Shown one piece after another: positions 1 through 7,136 of a DNA stretch of 14,952 nt. This DNA is from Opitutaceae bacterium UBA3033 (GTDB lineage Bacteria; Verrucomicrobiota; Verrucomicrobiia; Opitutales; Opitutaceae). The first letter of the stretch is position 1. The number at the start of each line of letters is the position of its first letter. The stretch is taken from NCBI GenBank assembly GCA_002367815.1, contig DFDG01000014.1:1-14952 (forward strand). Direction: 5' to 3'. Below the pieces are notes generated by a model. That model was not told the DNA's origin, did not search any database, and saw nothing but the letters and a program-made list of their open reading frames with translations. The position numbers and the translations under genes were made by a program.

Positions 1-396
1 TTTGAACCGCAGGTGAGGTTTAGCCCAAAACTGCTCCGCCGGACCAGTCCAAAGCAACATGGCATCCCCATTGAGTTTGCCGGGCTTCAACTGCCATGCG
101 GGATTTCCCACGCCGTTTTCCCAGTCATTAAAATCTCCAGCCACGTAGACAATTTTCTCGGCCGTGGCTTCGCACGGTAGGGCAAAGACCATTTGCCCGG
201 CCTCCTGCACAAAATACGCGTATCGCCGCGCCGCTGCATAACGAGGAGCCCGTTCAAAAGTGGAAAACACCCGCTTCGATCCCTCGCCGACCAATCGCAC
301 CGCCGGCACCTCATTATCACTCCAATCACGGGTGCACTCAATGCAGCCCGCGCTCAGTGACTCGAGCCAAGCTCGGATAAGAGGATTAGTCTTCAT
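1..396 (-). CDS. CBM48-domain protein, probably an alpha-glucan (GH13-type) enzyme, N-terminal part only
   Basis: An open frame runs without a stop from an ATG at 396-394 to the left edge (132 codons), so the gene is cut by the window. Residues about 66-130 look like the immunoglobulin-like CBM48/E-set domain of glycogen branching and debranching enzymes: a strand KIVYVAGDFNDW (81-92), then NPAWQLK (98-104) and a GDAMLLW strand (110-116). The first 60 residues are polar and Arg-rich, with no signal peptide, so the product is probably cytoplasmic. The catalytic barrel would lie outside the window, so the exact enzyme cannot be told; a non-catalytic CBM48 protein is also possible. No Shine-Dalgarno motif precedes the ATG. 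The overlapping 87-341 frame is a shadow: it lacks any family signature, whereas this frame matches CBM48. Confidence 0.72.
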   Translation of the reverse strand, partial: MKTNPLIRAWLESLSAGCIECTRDWSDNEVPAVRLVGEGSKRVFSTFERAPRYAAARRYAYFVQEAGQMVFALPCEATAEKIVYVAGDFNDWENGVGNPAWQLKPGKLNGDAMLLWTGPAEQFWAKPHLRFK

Positions 397-423
397 TGAT
401 GAGGAAATTGCGAGGTCGGTCAC

Positions 424-461
424 CACGCTGCAAGCGTGCAACGCAATCTTGATCTGCAGAT
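424..461. promoter_or_regulatory. Divergent intergenic region with two palindromes (possible operator sites)
   Basis: The 129 nt between the divergent CBM48 gene and mnmA hold a perfect 6 bp inverted repeat with a 3 nt loop (CACGCT-GCA-AGCGTG, 424-438) and a perfect 10 bp palindrome (ATCTGCAGAT, 452-461). A TTGACA hexamer lies at 491-496 but has no convincing -10 element 16-18 bp downstream. Such palindromes between divergent genes often bind a regulator, but nothing here identifies one, and short palindromes arise by chance. Confidence 0.25.
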
Positions 462-525
462 TCAATGACGAGCAGGCAATGCACGTTCGTTTGACAAAAT
501 CGGGCCACGCTACGTCGTTTTGCGT

Positions 526-1704
526 ATGGCCAATCGCGAAAAAATTCTCGTCGCCCTTTCCGGTGGTGTGGACAGCTCTGTCGCCGCCCTACTGCTCAAG
601 CAACAGGGTCACGAGATCGTAGGCGCGTACATGAAAAACTGGATCAATGAAGACCAGGTCATTGGCCATTGCCCATGGATGCAGGATATTGAGGACGCGC
701 GCGCTGTCGCCGACCACCTCGGGATTGAATTTCGCGTAGTCAATCTGATGCAGGACTATCGCCGCCTGGTGGTTGATTACTTGCTTAGTGGTTACCAAGC
801 GGGTCTCACGCCCAATCCGGATGTAATGTGCAACCGGGAAATGAAATTCGGTGTCTTCCTCAAATATGCACAGGCCGAAGGATTCAACGCCGTCGCTACG
901 GGCCATTACGCCCAACGGTTTGAACTGGGTGGAAGTGGTTGCTCCCAACCACCGCCGGATGTTTTAGCCGGGCTCGCTGTGCCCGGACCGGGGTCAACGA
1001 CCGCGACTAAAACTTACGCCCTCTTCGAGGGAGCAGATAAAAACAAAGACCAAAGCTACTTCCTCGCCCTCCTGAATCAGGAGCAACTTCGCGCCGCACG
1101 TTTCCCCATCGGCCAATTGTCGAAGCCTGAGTTGCGTAGCCTCGCCGCCGAAGCCGGTTTACCCACCGCGCAAAAAAAGGACAGCCAGGGCATCTGTTTT
1201 ATTGGAGAAGTTAAAATGGCGGATTTCCTCAAAGCCTATGTGCCCGAGCATCCCGGGCCGATAATTCGTGCTTCGGACAATCAAGTCATGGGGGAACATC
1301 GCGGTCTGCATTATTACACCATCGGTCAGCGCAAAGGCATCGGGATTCCCTCAAACACTGATAACAAAGCCTACTGCGTCGTCGGCAAACGTGCAGACGA
1401 CCACGCACTGTTGGTCGCCTTCGATGAACCGACCGCGCCCGGCCTTTGGACCAAGGAAAGCCACGTGCACAGCCTCAGCTTTATTAATCAACCGATCACT
1501 GGGACGACTCAGCTTGAATGCCGCGTGCGCTATCGCGACCCAAGGGTCGAAATCGAATTTCAGCCTGATGTAGGGCGGGATCGCCTGAGCCCGCCTGCCA
1601 CCGCGCGCATCAAATTCTCCACCCCCCAGCGTGCCCTCGCCGCTGGGCAAATTCTCGCTCTATACCGTGGAGAACAGTTACTCGGCGGCGGGGTATTTTC
1701 ATGA
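526..1704 (+). CDS. mnmA: tRNA-specific 2-thiouridylase MnmA
   Basis: MnmA adenylates U34 in the anticodon of Glu, Gln and Lys tRNAs and replaces its O2 with sulfur, using persulfide relayed from a desulfurase. Visible hallmarks are the PP-loop SGGVDSS (12-18), the NPDVMCN segment with the first catalytic cysteine (Cys102), KDQSYFL, and DSQGICFIGE with the second cysteine (Cys224). The C-terminal beta-barrel ends in GQILALYRGEQLLGGG, as in the family. The product is 392 aa, somewhat longer than the usual 360-370, mainly because of a low-complexity insertion of about 25 residues before the KDQSYFL motif. I chose ATG 526 because the family normally begins just before the PP-loop; a TTG two codons upstream (520) is possible. 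There is no Shine-Dalgarno motif. The stop overlaps the next gene (ATGA), so the two are probably translationally coupled. Confidence 0.95.
   Translation: MANREKILVALSGGVDSSVAALLLKQQGHEIVGAYMKNWINEDQVIGHCPWMQDIEDARAVADHLGIEFRVVNLMQDYRRLVVDYLLSGYQAGLTPNPDVMCNREMKFGVFLKYAQAEGFNAVATGHYAQRFELGGSGCSQPPPDVLAGLAVPGPGSTTATKTYALFEGADKNKDQSYFLALLNQEQLRAARFPIGQLSKPELRSLAAEAGLPTAQKKDSQGICFIGEVKMADFLKAYVPEHPGPIIRASDNQVMGEHRGLHYYTIGQRKGIGIPSNTDNKAYCVVGKRADDHALLVAFDEPTAPGLWTKESHVHSLSFINQPITGTTQLECRVRYRDPRVEIEFQPDVGRDRLSPPATARIKFSTPQRALAAGQILALYRGEQLLGGGVFS
935..986. repeat. Two hairpins inside an in-frame insertion of mnmA
   Basis: The extra MnmA segment, rich in Gly, Pro, Ser and Thr, contains two strong inverted repeats: GTGGTTG/CAACCAC with a 4 nt loop (935-952) and CCGGGC/GCCCGG with a 7 nt loop (968-986). 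Such structure in a non-conserved protein insertion could mark a small palindromic element that inserted in frame. No second copy was noticed in the window, so its repeat nature is unproven. Confidence 0.4.
1574..1595. repeat. GC-rich hairpin in the 3' part of mnmA
   Basis: A perfect 6 bp stem GGCGGG/CCCGCC encloses a 10 nt loop, in the codons for the variable stretch DVGRDRLSPP between two conserved strands of the MnmA C-terminal barrel. It may be a remnant of a palindromic repeat or simply GC-rich coding sequence. Confidence 0.3.
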
Positions 1705-2444
1705 AGTATGCCGAGGATCACTTCTCAACTATCGCATCTCAATATGTCCGCGGGCGTTTCGGTTACCCCCGCGAGCTCTATCAATTTCTCTTCGACCAAT
1801 GCCCTAGTCACGATTTCGCATGGGACTGTGCTACCGGGACAGGTCAATCGGCACAAGATCTGGCCCAAACATTCCATCAAGTAATTGCAACCAACATCAG
1901 CACTGAGCTACTTCAACTCGCAACCCCACATCCGCGTATCACTTATCGTTTTGCCTCAGCTGAGGATTCAGGTTTGGACACGGAATCGGTTGATTTGATC
2001 ACCGTGGCACAAGCCATACACTGGTTTGATCTTCCACAATTCTGGACCGAGGCCACTCGAGTGATAAAACCCGGCGGTGTCATGGCATTCTGGGGATACA
2101 ATTGGCCCATAGTTAATGCCGGCATCGATCAGGTGTTGGAAGAATTCAAATCCATCATTGCTGAGTCTTGGCCTGAGAGAATTGCGATACTGAATGATGG
2201 TTACGTGTCCATTCGGCCACCTTTACTTGAGATCCCCAGTCCGGTTTTCGAAGCAACAGCGCAATGGGGACTGCAGGACTACCTCTCACACCTCAATTCA
2301 TGGTCCGCGACACGTTACTATCGTGAGCAAACCGGTGAAAATGCTTCTGATAAATTTATGGGTGCCTTCACCGAAGCCTGGATCGGTAAGCACGCTTCCG
2401 TCCAATGGCCGCTTGTCTTCAAGGCATTTAGAAAATCGATTTAA
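1701..2444 (+). CDS. Class I SAM-dependent methyltransferase
   Basis: This 247 aa protein has a Rossmann-like methyltransferase core of the Methyltransf_11 type. Motif I is DCATGTG (42-48), which binds S-adenosylmethionine. The segment AQAIHWFD (about residues 109-116) and the following VIKPGGVMAFWGY strand are typical of the YafE/yeast-TMT1-like group of small-molecule methyltransferases. The substrate cannot be told. One odd point: the acidic residue at the end of strand beta-2, which usually holds the SAM ribose, seems to be Asn (ATNIS, Asn65). The ATG overlaps the mnmA stop (ATGA), so it is probably co-translated with mnmA, although the two roles have no clear link. The frame is intact to a TAA at 2442-2444, unlike the two broken genes that follow. 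Confidence 0.85.
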   Translation: MKYAEDHFSTIASQYVRGRFGYPRELYQFLFDQCPSHDFAWDCATGTGQSAQDLAQTFHQVIATNISTELLQLATPHPRITYRFASAEDSGLDTESVDLITVAQAIHWFDLPQFWTEATRVIKPGGVMAFWGYNWPIVNAGIDQVLEEFKSIIAESWPERIAILNDGYVSIRPPLLEIPSPVFEATAQWGLQDYLSHLNSWSATRYYREQTGENASDKFMGAFTEAWIGKHASVQWPLVFKAFRKSI

Positions 2445-2485
2445 TATCGTATTTCACCCAATCCGTATCCGTTAATCAGCTTGGC

Positions 2486-3073
2486 TTCACTTCACTAAAA
2501 TCCTCCCGACTGCTACTGCGGCGATTGCAGATAGACGACATTGACGCGATTTGTGCCTACCGGAGTTTACCCGAAGTCGCGCGTTACTAATCATGAGAAT
2601 CCTTTAACCACGATGATGCGCTCAAACTCATCGAAAAGAATAGTTCGGGGAAGCCTGGGTTGCCTCATACTTGGTTCCAGCTCGGAATCGTTGAGCAGCA
2701 ATCCGGAAAGCTCATTGGTGATTGTGGATTGCATTGCCCGGGAGACGATTCGCGACTGATGGAGCTTGGCATTACCTTTACACCTGAAGCCCATGGGAAA
2801 GGCTATGCCACCGAGGCACTCACTGCTGTGATTGAATACATTTTCGATGAGCTTGACGCGCACCGCATCTCGGCCGTAACCGATGCAAACAACCAAGCGG
2901 CGAAATCACTTTTCCTACGACTCGGATTCCGGCAATAAGCACTTTTCATCGAACACATCCAATTCAAGGGAAAATGGGAAAGTAAATGCGTCTTCGCGAT
3001 CCTCCATCGCGAATGGGAAAAAAATAAAGCAGGACATAGCCACGCTAAAACAGAATCCACCCTAACAACGTAA
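2486..3073 (+). pseudogene. Decayed RimJ/RimL-type GNAT N-acetyltransferase (three in-frame stops, no start)
   Basis: One continuous reading frame gives a recognisable GNAT acetyltransferase of the type that acetylates protein N-termini or small molecules from acetyl-CoA. From 2504 it reads SRLLLRRLQIDDIDAIC, then YRSLPEVARY, then stop-S-stop-ESFNHDDALKLIE, followed by GKLIGDCGLH, the acetyl-CoA loop HGKGYATEAL, DANNQAAKSLFLRLGFRQ, a stop, and the conserved tail ALFIEHIQFKGKW with FAILHREWE. The internal stops are TAA 2588-2590, TGA 2594-2596 and TAA 2936-2938. They sit where relatives usually have Gln, Trp and Glu (YQSWES; RQEALF), so each is explained by one base change (CAA>TAA, TGG>TGA, GAA>TAA). 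No ATG, GTG or TTG precedes the domain after the last upstream stop at 2429-2431. The 93-codon open piece from TTG 2660 to 2938 lacks both ends of the fold. Confidence 0.85.
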
Positions 3074-3088
3074 ACAAACCTCCAAGCC

Positions 3089-3594
3089 ATGCGATCACTA
3101 CTCACTTTATTACTGATGGCAATAATGACGCTATCTGTATCAGCCCAATCCACTGAGACTTACATCCTCACCTCCGCCACATCCGAGAAAGTAGGGAAAT
3201 CCTACCTTGCGGCCTACATCGATTTGAATTGGGACCAAATTGCCCCCTTTTGGCGGATGATAGTAGCTTTGCCGATCCCACCGCGGAACTGGTTTTTGGT
3301 GGCGTGCGTCAAAATGGAAAAGAAACCATGATGCGTAATTTTCGTAAGAATTACGCCTCAATCGCCAGGATGTAATTTTATCGCACGCGCGCCGTCTTCT
3401 CCGGCAACTATGCCATTTTTGAAGGAACCTTGGATTGGACATTCAATCTAAAAGGCGGAAAATAAATGGCCATCAAGAGCATGCCAATTTTGCTGATTCT
3501 CCGGATTGAAAATGGTCTGGTCGTTGAACATCGGGACTACGCGGATTACGGTCCTTATCTCGTCGCGAGCCAAAATCTGAATGCAGGAAACTGA
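3089..3594 (+). pseudogene. Decayed secreted SnoaL/NTF2-like protein (one frameshift, two in-frame stops)
   Basis: From ATG 3089 the frame encodes a signal peptide (MRSLLTLLLMAIMTLSVSAQ) and the first helix of a SnoaL/NTF2-like fold (KSYLAAYIDLNWDQIAPF). Near 3244-3251, in a C5T4 run, the family sequence moves to another frame: LADDSSFADPTAELVFGGV, NGKETMMRNF, then TAA 3373-3375, FYRTRAVFSGNYAIFEGTLDW, then TAA 3463-3465, and a last strand pair LRIENGLVVEHRDYADYGPYL ending at TGA 3592-3594. Loss of one T from an original C5T5 run would restore IAPFLADD, and both TAA codons lie in the restored frame. The fold is used by small hydrolases, isomerases and many orphan proteins with a role in the periplasm or outside the cell; the original function cannot be told. 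The open piece 3089-3331 ends in an out-of-frame tail and is not a real small protein. Confidence 0.82.
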
Positions 3595-3654
3595 AGATAG
3601 TTTCTCCTGGCCGGTCCTCCAAGTATCGATCCCAATGGAATGTAGTGAACGTCC

Positions 3655-4284
3655 TCAATTGAGCGTCACGGTCGCCATTCGCAAGGCTATCACGATGAAG
3701 AAGACACCCATCACTCGATCAAACCAATGACCGAAGCGAATAAAAAATTGCCGAACTGGAGCATGGGTAAAAATGACTGATACCAAGGAAAACCAACCCA
3801 TGGTGCTCAACGTCAGCCACAAACCATATGCGAATCGAATCTCTTTCGGCGTGTTCGGACTCACAATCATGGAAAACACCGCGATGAAAAAAAGTCCCGC
3901 TTTGGGGTTGAGTACGTTGACCAGAAATCCGCTAAGAAATGCCCCGTGTTTGTCCGGTGGCATAACGTCGGTCCTGAATGTTTCCGACTGTCTTTTTGGG
4001 GTGCGGATGGCTTTGAAGCCCACATAAACAAAATAAGCAGCACCGGCATACTTGATCACCGTAAACATGAGCACGGACTCTCGGATCAGCAGACTAAGGC
4101 CGAACAATGAATAACTGACATGAACCAAAATTCCGGTGCCAATTCCAATGCTGGACCAGATTGCCGTGGCCCGGCCATGTTTGATACTTTGGCGAAAAAC
4201 GAGGGCAAAATCCGGCCCGGGACTGATCACACCGATCATATGAGCCACAGCCACCAACGCAAATTCCGACCAATACGTGCTCAT
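3655..4284 (-). CDS. LysE/RhtB family exporter
   Basis: This 209 aa integral membrane protein has about six hydrophobic segments and both family marks: SPGPDF at residues 21-26 in the first helix, and NPKAG at 126-130 at the start of the helix after the cytoplasmic loop. Members export amino acids or related metabolites (lysine, threonine, homoserine, leucine) driven by the proton gradient; the substrate cannot be read from sequence. The loop with KRQSETFRTD and PPDKHG is typical of the family. The gene lies 37 nt downstream of the TPR lipoprotein on the same strand, so it may be the last gene of the long operon or have its own promoter. An imperfect palindrome (GACA-TGATCA-C-TGTC, 4294-4308) lies just upstream of its start. 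There is no Shine-Dalgarno motif. Confidence 0.92.
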   Translation of the reverse strand: MSTYWSEFALVAVAHMIGVISPGPDFALVFRQSIKHGRATAIWSSIGIGTGILVHVSYSLFGLSLLIRESVLMFTVIKYAGAAYFVYVGFKAIRTPKRQSETFRTDVMPPDKHGAFLSGFLVNVLNPKAGLFFIAVFSMIVSPNTPKEIRFAYGLWLTLSTMGWFSLVSVIFTHAPVRQFFIRFGHWFDRVMGVFFIVIALRMATVTLN

Positions 4285-4321
4285 CTTGTATTAGACATGA
4301 TCACTGTCCACGATTAACGAT

Positions 4322-4825
4322 TCAGATCGCCAGTTCCTTGAATGCCTTATCGCCGAGCATTCTATCGAATGAGCTATCGTCATAGCTCATGACCTCCGGG
4401 TCCTTGGGGTGTTTGGCCCGGGCTTTTTTTAAGACGGCGCGGGCTTGATCGAATTGCCCGAGCAGGGCATGGGCATACATCTGGCACATCAGCAGCTTTC
4501 CGTTATCCGGCTCTGCCATATATGCATCGGCATACGCCACCACAGCTTTTTCATACGATGATTTAGCCTCGGACTTTTTGCCGCTCTTACGGGTGAGAGT
4601 CCCCAGATTAAGCCAGTAACTGCCGTTGTCCGGGCAATGAACGGCAGCCTGTCTCATCAACCCCTCGGCTCGGGGAAAATCCCGAATAGCAATCGCGAAC
4701 TCTGCCTCGTTGACCAAATTCGCGGCTTCCTTCCGTTGCAGTGATGTAATCTCGGGTTTCTTTTTTGAACAACCCGAACCAACAAGGAGCAGTGATACAA
4801 GGGCGACGAGCGTAATTCGTTTCAT
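4322..4825 (-). CDS. TPR-repeat lipoprotein
   Basis: From ATG 4825-4823 the product is 167 aa: a lipoprotein signal MKRITLVALVSLLLVGSGC with Cys19 as the lipidation site, a short KKK linker, then roughly three tetratricopeptide-like helical pairs (for example AEFAIAIRDFPRAEGLMRQA, YWLNLGTLTRKSGKKSEAK, and AHALLGQFDQARAVLKKA). TPRs bind other proteins, so it is probably an assembly or scaffold factor at a membrane; its place right after gspE suggests a link to the secretion or pilus machine, as with PilF/PilW pilotins, but similarity to those is only in repeat type. Two in-frame upstream starts exist: GTG at 4867 and ATG at 4846. I reject them because they would place polar residues ahead of the signal peptide. 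GGAGG precedes ATG 4846 with no spacer. Confidence 0.75.
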   Translation of the reverse strand: MKRITLVALVSLLLVGSGCSKKKPEITSLQRKEAANLVNEAEFAIAIRDFPRAEGLMRQAAVHCPDNGSYWLNLGTLTRKSGKKSEAKSSYEKAVVAYADAYMAEPDNGKLLMCQMYAHALLGQFDQARAVLKKARAKHPKDPEVMSYDDSSFDRMLGDKAFKELAI

Positions 4826-4897
4826 GAGCAGAAATGCAGTAATCATCCTCCGGAGGTAATCAACCACTCTCCTAAGAAATAGAGAGAGACCTGAGGA

Positions 4898-6610
4898 TTA
4901 CTTCATATCAGGTGGCACACAAGCGATGGCTTCTTCGAGCGTAGAAAGACCTTCTTTGACCTTCAAGAGACTGTCTTGATGCAAAGTTTTCATCCCCTGC
5001 CGTTGGGCAATTTTCTTTAATTCCACCGACTCCACCTGCTTATTGATCGCTTCGACCAACTCTTCGTTGGTCACCATCAACTCGTGGATGCCAACGCGAC
5101 CCTTGTAACCGTTACCACTGCATTTCGAACAGCCTTTGGGGCTGTGTTTGAAAATCTGCCCACTCCAGCCGATGCCTTTTTCAAAAACGGCTTTTTCGCG
5201 GCCTTCCGGTTCATACGCCACCCGGCAGGTCTTGCAAACCCGACGCATCAAACGTTGGGCGCAAACCGCCAGCAATGAAGATGAAATCATGAATGGCTCC
5301 ACGCCCATATCACTCAGCCTGGCCACCGTGCCTGGCGCATCATTGGTGTGCAAAGTGGAGATCAGCAAGTGACCGGTGAGTGCTGCCTCAACGGCTATTC
5401 CGGCTGTTTCCCGATCACGGATTTCGCCCACCAGAATGATGTCGGGATCTTGCCGCAAGAATGCCCGCAGCGCCGTGGCAAAGGTCAGACCAATCTGGCG
5501 GTGCATCTGCATTTGGTTGAGCCCGGGCAGCGTGTATTCGATCGGATCCTCCGCAGTGCGAATGACGATATCAGGCGTATTGATTTCGTTGAGTGCGGAA
5601 TAAAGTGTCATCGATTTACCTGAACCGGTCGGCCCGCAATGCAATATCATGCCGTAGGGCTGGGTAATTACTGCCCTATATCGGGCCAGATTTTCCTCGC
5701 TAAACCCCAAGGCCGGTAATGGCAAAGTGGTCTTCTGCTTGTCCAAAATACGCATCACTATGCCTTCACCATGATTAAGCGGCGCGGTGGAAACACGCAG
5801 ATCCAGATCCAGGCCCTTCTTGGTATATTGCTTGAATACGATGCGGCCATCCTGCGGCAATCGGCGCTCGGTAATATCCAGATTGCACATGATTTTTAAC
5901 CGCGCGACCAGAGCCGGGCCGACCTTCGTTGGCAGGCGCAACTTTTCATGGCACACGCCATCAACCCGGTATCGAATGACCACATCATGCTCCTGTGGTT
6001 CGATGTGGATATCACTCGTCCCGGCAAAATAAGCTTCTTCAATAATGCGACTGGCCAAGTCAATTATCGGACCCGATTCCTCATCCGTAAGGTCATCTTC
6101 GTTGGCATCCGCCACGACGCCGTATTGGGCGCCAATCATATCCACTACATCTCCAAAGCCCTCGCCCGAAACTTCCTGAACTTTGGAAAATTTCTCTCGA
6201 ATATCCTTATCGGGCGCCAGCAGGCGGATGACTTTTCTACCGGTGATCTCATGGATTTTGCCTTGCAGGGATTCATCAAACGGATTGGCAAAAGCGATCA
6301 ACACGCACTCCCCCAATTCCCCCACGGGAAGCACAAGATTCTGTTCACAAAATTCCTGCGGCAATCTTTCGTAAGTCGAGGATGTTACCCTGCACCGGGC
6401 CACATTGCACGGGGCAAAACCAAACGCACGGGCCTTGGCGACCAACAAGGCGAAAGCTTCGATCCCATAATCATCCCGCAACATTTTATCGAGGATATCT
6501 CCGGTGGGTTCCTCGGGAGATCCCGCTATGGTCAAGCGCTGTTCTGTGGTCAATTTGCCCATTTGCTCCAAACGGGCCACGATCTGGGTCTGAACTTTTC
6601 CTAGTGGCAT
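4898..6610 (-). CDS. gspE: GspE/PilB family secretion or type IV pilus assembly ATPase
   Basis: This 570 aa cytoplasmic hexameric ATPase powers pseudopilus or pilus extension. Residues 1-150 form an N-terminal MshEN/GSPII_E-like domain. The central N2 region has SDIHIEP (199-205), RYRVDG (213-218) and LPQDGRI (251-257). The ATPase core has Walker A GPTGSGKS (326-333), the Asp box AEDPIEY (353-359), Walker B IILVGEIRDRE (391-401, catalytic Glu396) and the His box STLHTND (418-424). Four cysteines (459, 462, 494, 497) form the usual zinc site. All catalytic residues are present. Whether it serves a type II secretion system or a type IV pilus cannot be decided, because no other gsp or pil genes are in view. 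It starts 3 nt after the stop of the upstream N-domain protein, and no Shine-Dalgarno motif is seen, so coupling is likely. Confidence 0.93.
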   Translation of the reverse strand: MPLGKVQTQIVARLEQMGKLTTEQRLTIAGSPEEPTGDILDKMLRDDYGIEAFALLVAKARAFGFAPCNVARCRVTSSTYERLPQEFCEQNLVLPVGELGECVLIAFANPFDESLQGKIHEITGRKVIRLLAPDKDIREKFSKVQEVSGEGFGDVVDMIGAQYGVVADANEDDLTDEESGPIIDLASRIIEEAYFAGTSDIHIEPQEHDVVIRYRVDGVCHEKLRLPTKVGPALVARLKIMCNLDITERRLPQDGRIVFKQYTKKGLDLDLRVSTAPLNHGEGIVMRILDKQKTTLPLPALGFSEENLARYRAVITQPYGMILHCGPTGSGKSMTLYSALNEINTPDIVIRTAEDPIEYTLPGLNQMQMHRQIGLTFATALRAFLRQDPDIILVGEIRDRETAGIAVEAALTGHLLISTLHTNDAPGTVARLSDMGVEPFMISSSLLAVCAQRLMRRVCKTCRVAYEPEGREKAVFEKGIGWSGQIFKHSPKGCSKCSGNGYKGRVGIHELMVTNEELVEAINKQVESVELKKIAQRQGMKTLHQDSLLKVKEGLSTLEEAIACVPPDMK

Positions 6611-6613
6611 CTT

Positions 6614-7120
6614 TTAAGTAGGGGGCGCTGATTTGGCATTTGCCACCTGTAGTTTTTCGAGGTAGTCCGCAATTCCTTCCAAAGTGGTGCCGAACCAAAG
6701 GATCGGACCATCCAAAAGATTTTCCCAGTGGCTGCGGACGACGGAGCTCAGATAATAGGATGAAGCCACAAAATTAAAGCCATCCACCTTGTCAAAAGGC
6801 ACGGACCAAGTCGCCCAACAGGTATCAAAATCCAACCCCGAGCTAATTTCTTCCGGAATCTCGTAATACCGCAGATCAACCGCTGAAACGCCTTCGCTTT
6901 CCACTAAATATTGCACGATTTCCTCTTCCTGAACGACCTTCATCTCATAAGCCAGAATCCCCAAAACGGTGCATTGTCGTGGCGGACTGTTAGCTATAAT
7001 TTCCAATAACCTCTCGTTGGCTTTATCCAGGTCCTCCATCTTAACCAGATTGTGCTCCACCAAGGCTGCCCCCAACAAACGATTGGCATGAAGCAGTAAT
7101 GGACGTTGCGGATTGGGCAT
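6614..7120 (-). CDS. Stand-alone MshEN/GSPII_E N-domain-like protein
   Basis: This 168 aa soluble protein has no signal peptide or membrane segment and no ATPase motif. It resembles the N-terminal domain of GspE/PilB ATPases: two helical half-motifs of the form L-G-x-x-L-V-x-x-x-x-L-V (LLGAALVEHNLVKMEDLDKA at 15-34 and VLGILAYEMKVVQEEEIVQYL at about 52-72), then VDLRYYEIPEE, a P-phi-D-K-V-D-G-phi strand (PFDKVDGFNFVASS) and a closing helix near IADYLEKLQ. In some MshEN domains the half-motifs bind cyclic di-GMP; here the usual Gly after each is Asn or Met, so binding is uncertain. It lies between obgE (16 nt) and gspE (3 nt) on the same strand and could modulate or pair with that ATPase. The family call is inference from pattern, not alignment. 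Confidence 0.65.
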   Translation of the reverse strand: MPNPQRPLLLHANRLLGAALVEHNLVKMEDLDKANERLLEIIANSPPRQCTVLGILAYEMKVVQEEEIVQYLVESEGVSAVDLRYYEIPEEISSGLDFDTCWATWSVPFDKVDGFNFVASSYYLSSVVRSHWENLLDGPILWFGTTLEGIADYLEKLQVANAKSAPPT

Positions 7121-7136
7121 AAGACAAATGGGTAGA

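Noticed and set aside
87..341. An 84-codon minus-strand open frame at the left edge
   Set aside because: A different minus-strand frame over the same bases (1-396) encodes a clear CBM48 signature; this one is its shadow.
491..519. TTGACA at 491-496 as the -35 of an mnmA promoter
   Set aside because: The matching -10 window (514-519, GTCGTT) is poor, and the implied transcript would start at the initiation codon.
2660..2938. A 92-codon open frame that could be called an intact small GNAT acetyltransferase
   Set aside because: The same frame continues with conserved GNAT sequence on both sides of its boundaries, across internal stops, so it is only the middle of a broken gene.
3089..3331. An 80-codon secreted small protein
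   Set aside because: After residue about 54 it leaves the SnoaL-like frame at a C5T4 run; the family sequence continues in another frame, so the tail is an artefact of a frameshift.
2588..3465. Stop-codon reassignment (recoded TAA/TGA) in the GNAT and SnoaL-like genes
   Set aside because: Both TAA and TGA occur inside, both serve as true stops in neighbouring genes, one gene also has a frameshift, and the GNAT gene lacks a start; decay explains all of it.
4294..4308. Imperfect palindrome upstream of lysE as a regulator binding site
   Set aside because: Only short arms (GACA/TGTC around TGATCA), no adjacent regulator gene, and easily expected by chance.
4823..4867. GTG 4867 or ATG 4846 as the start of the TPR lipoprotein
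   Set aside because: They add residues ahead of a standard lipoprotein signal beginning MKRITL; the spacing of nearby purine-rich motifs to them is too short.
5948..6604. A 218-codon open frame on the plus strand opposite gspE
   Set aside because: Antisense to a complete, motif-rich ATPase; no recognisable domain.
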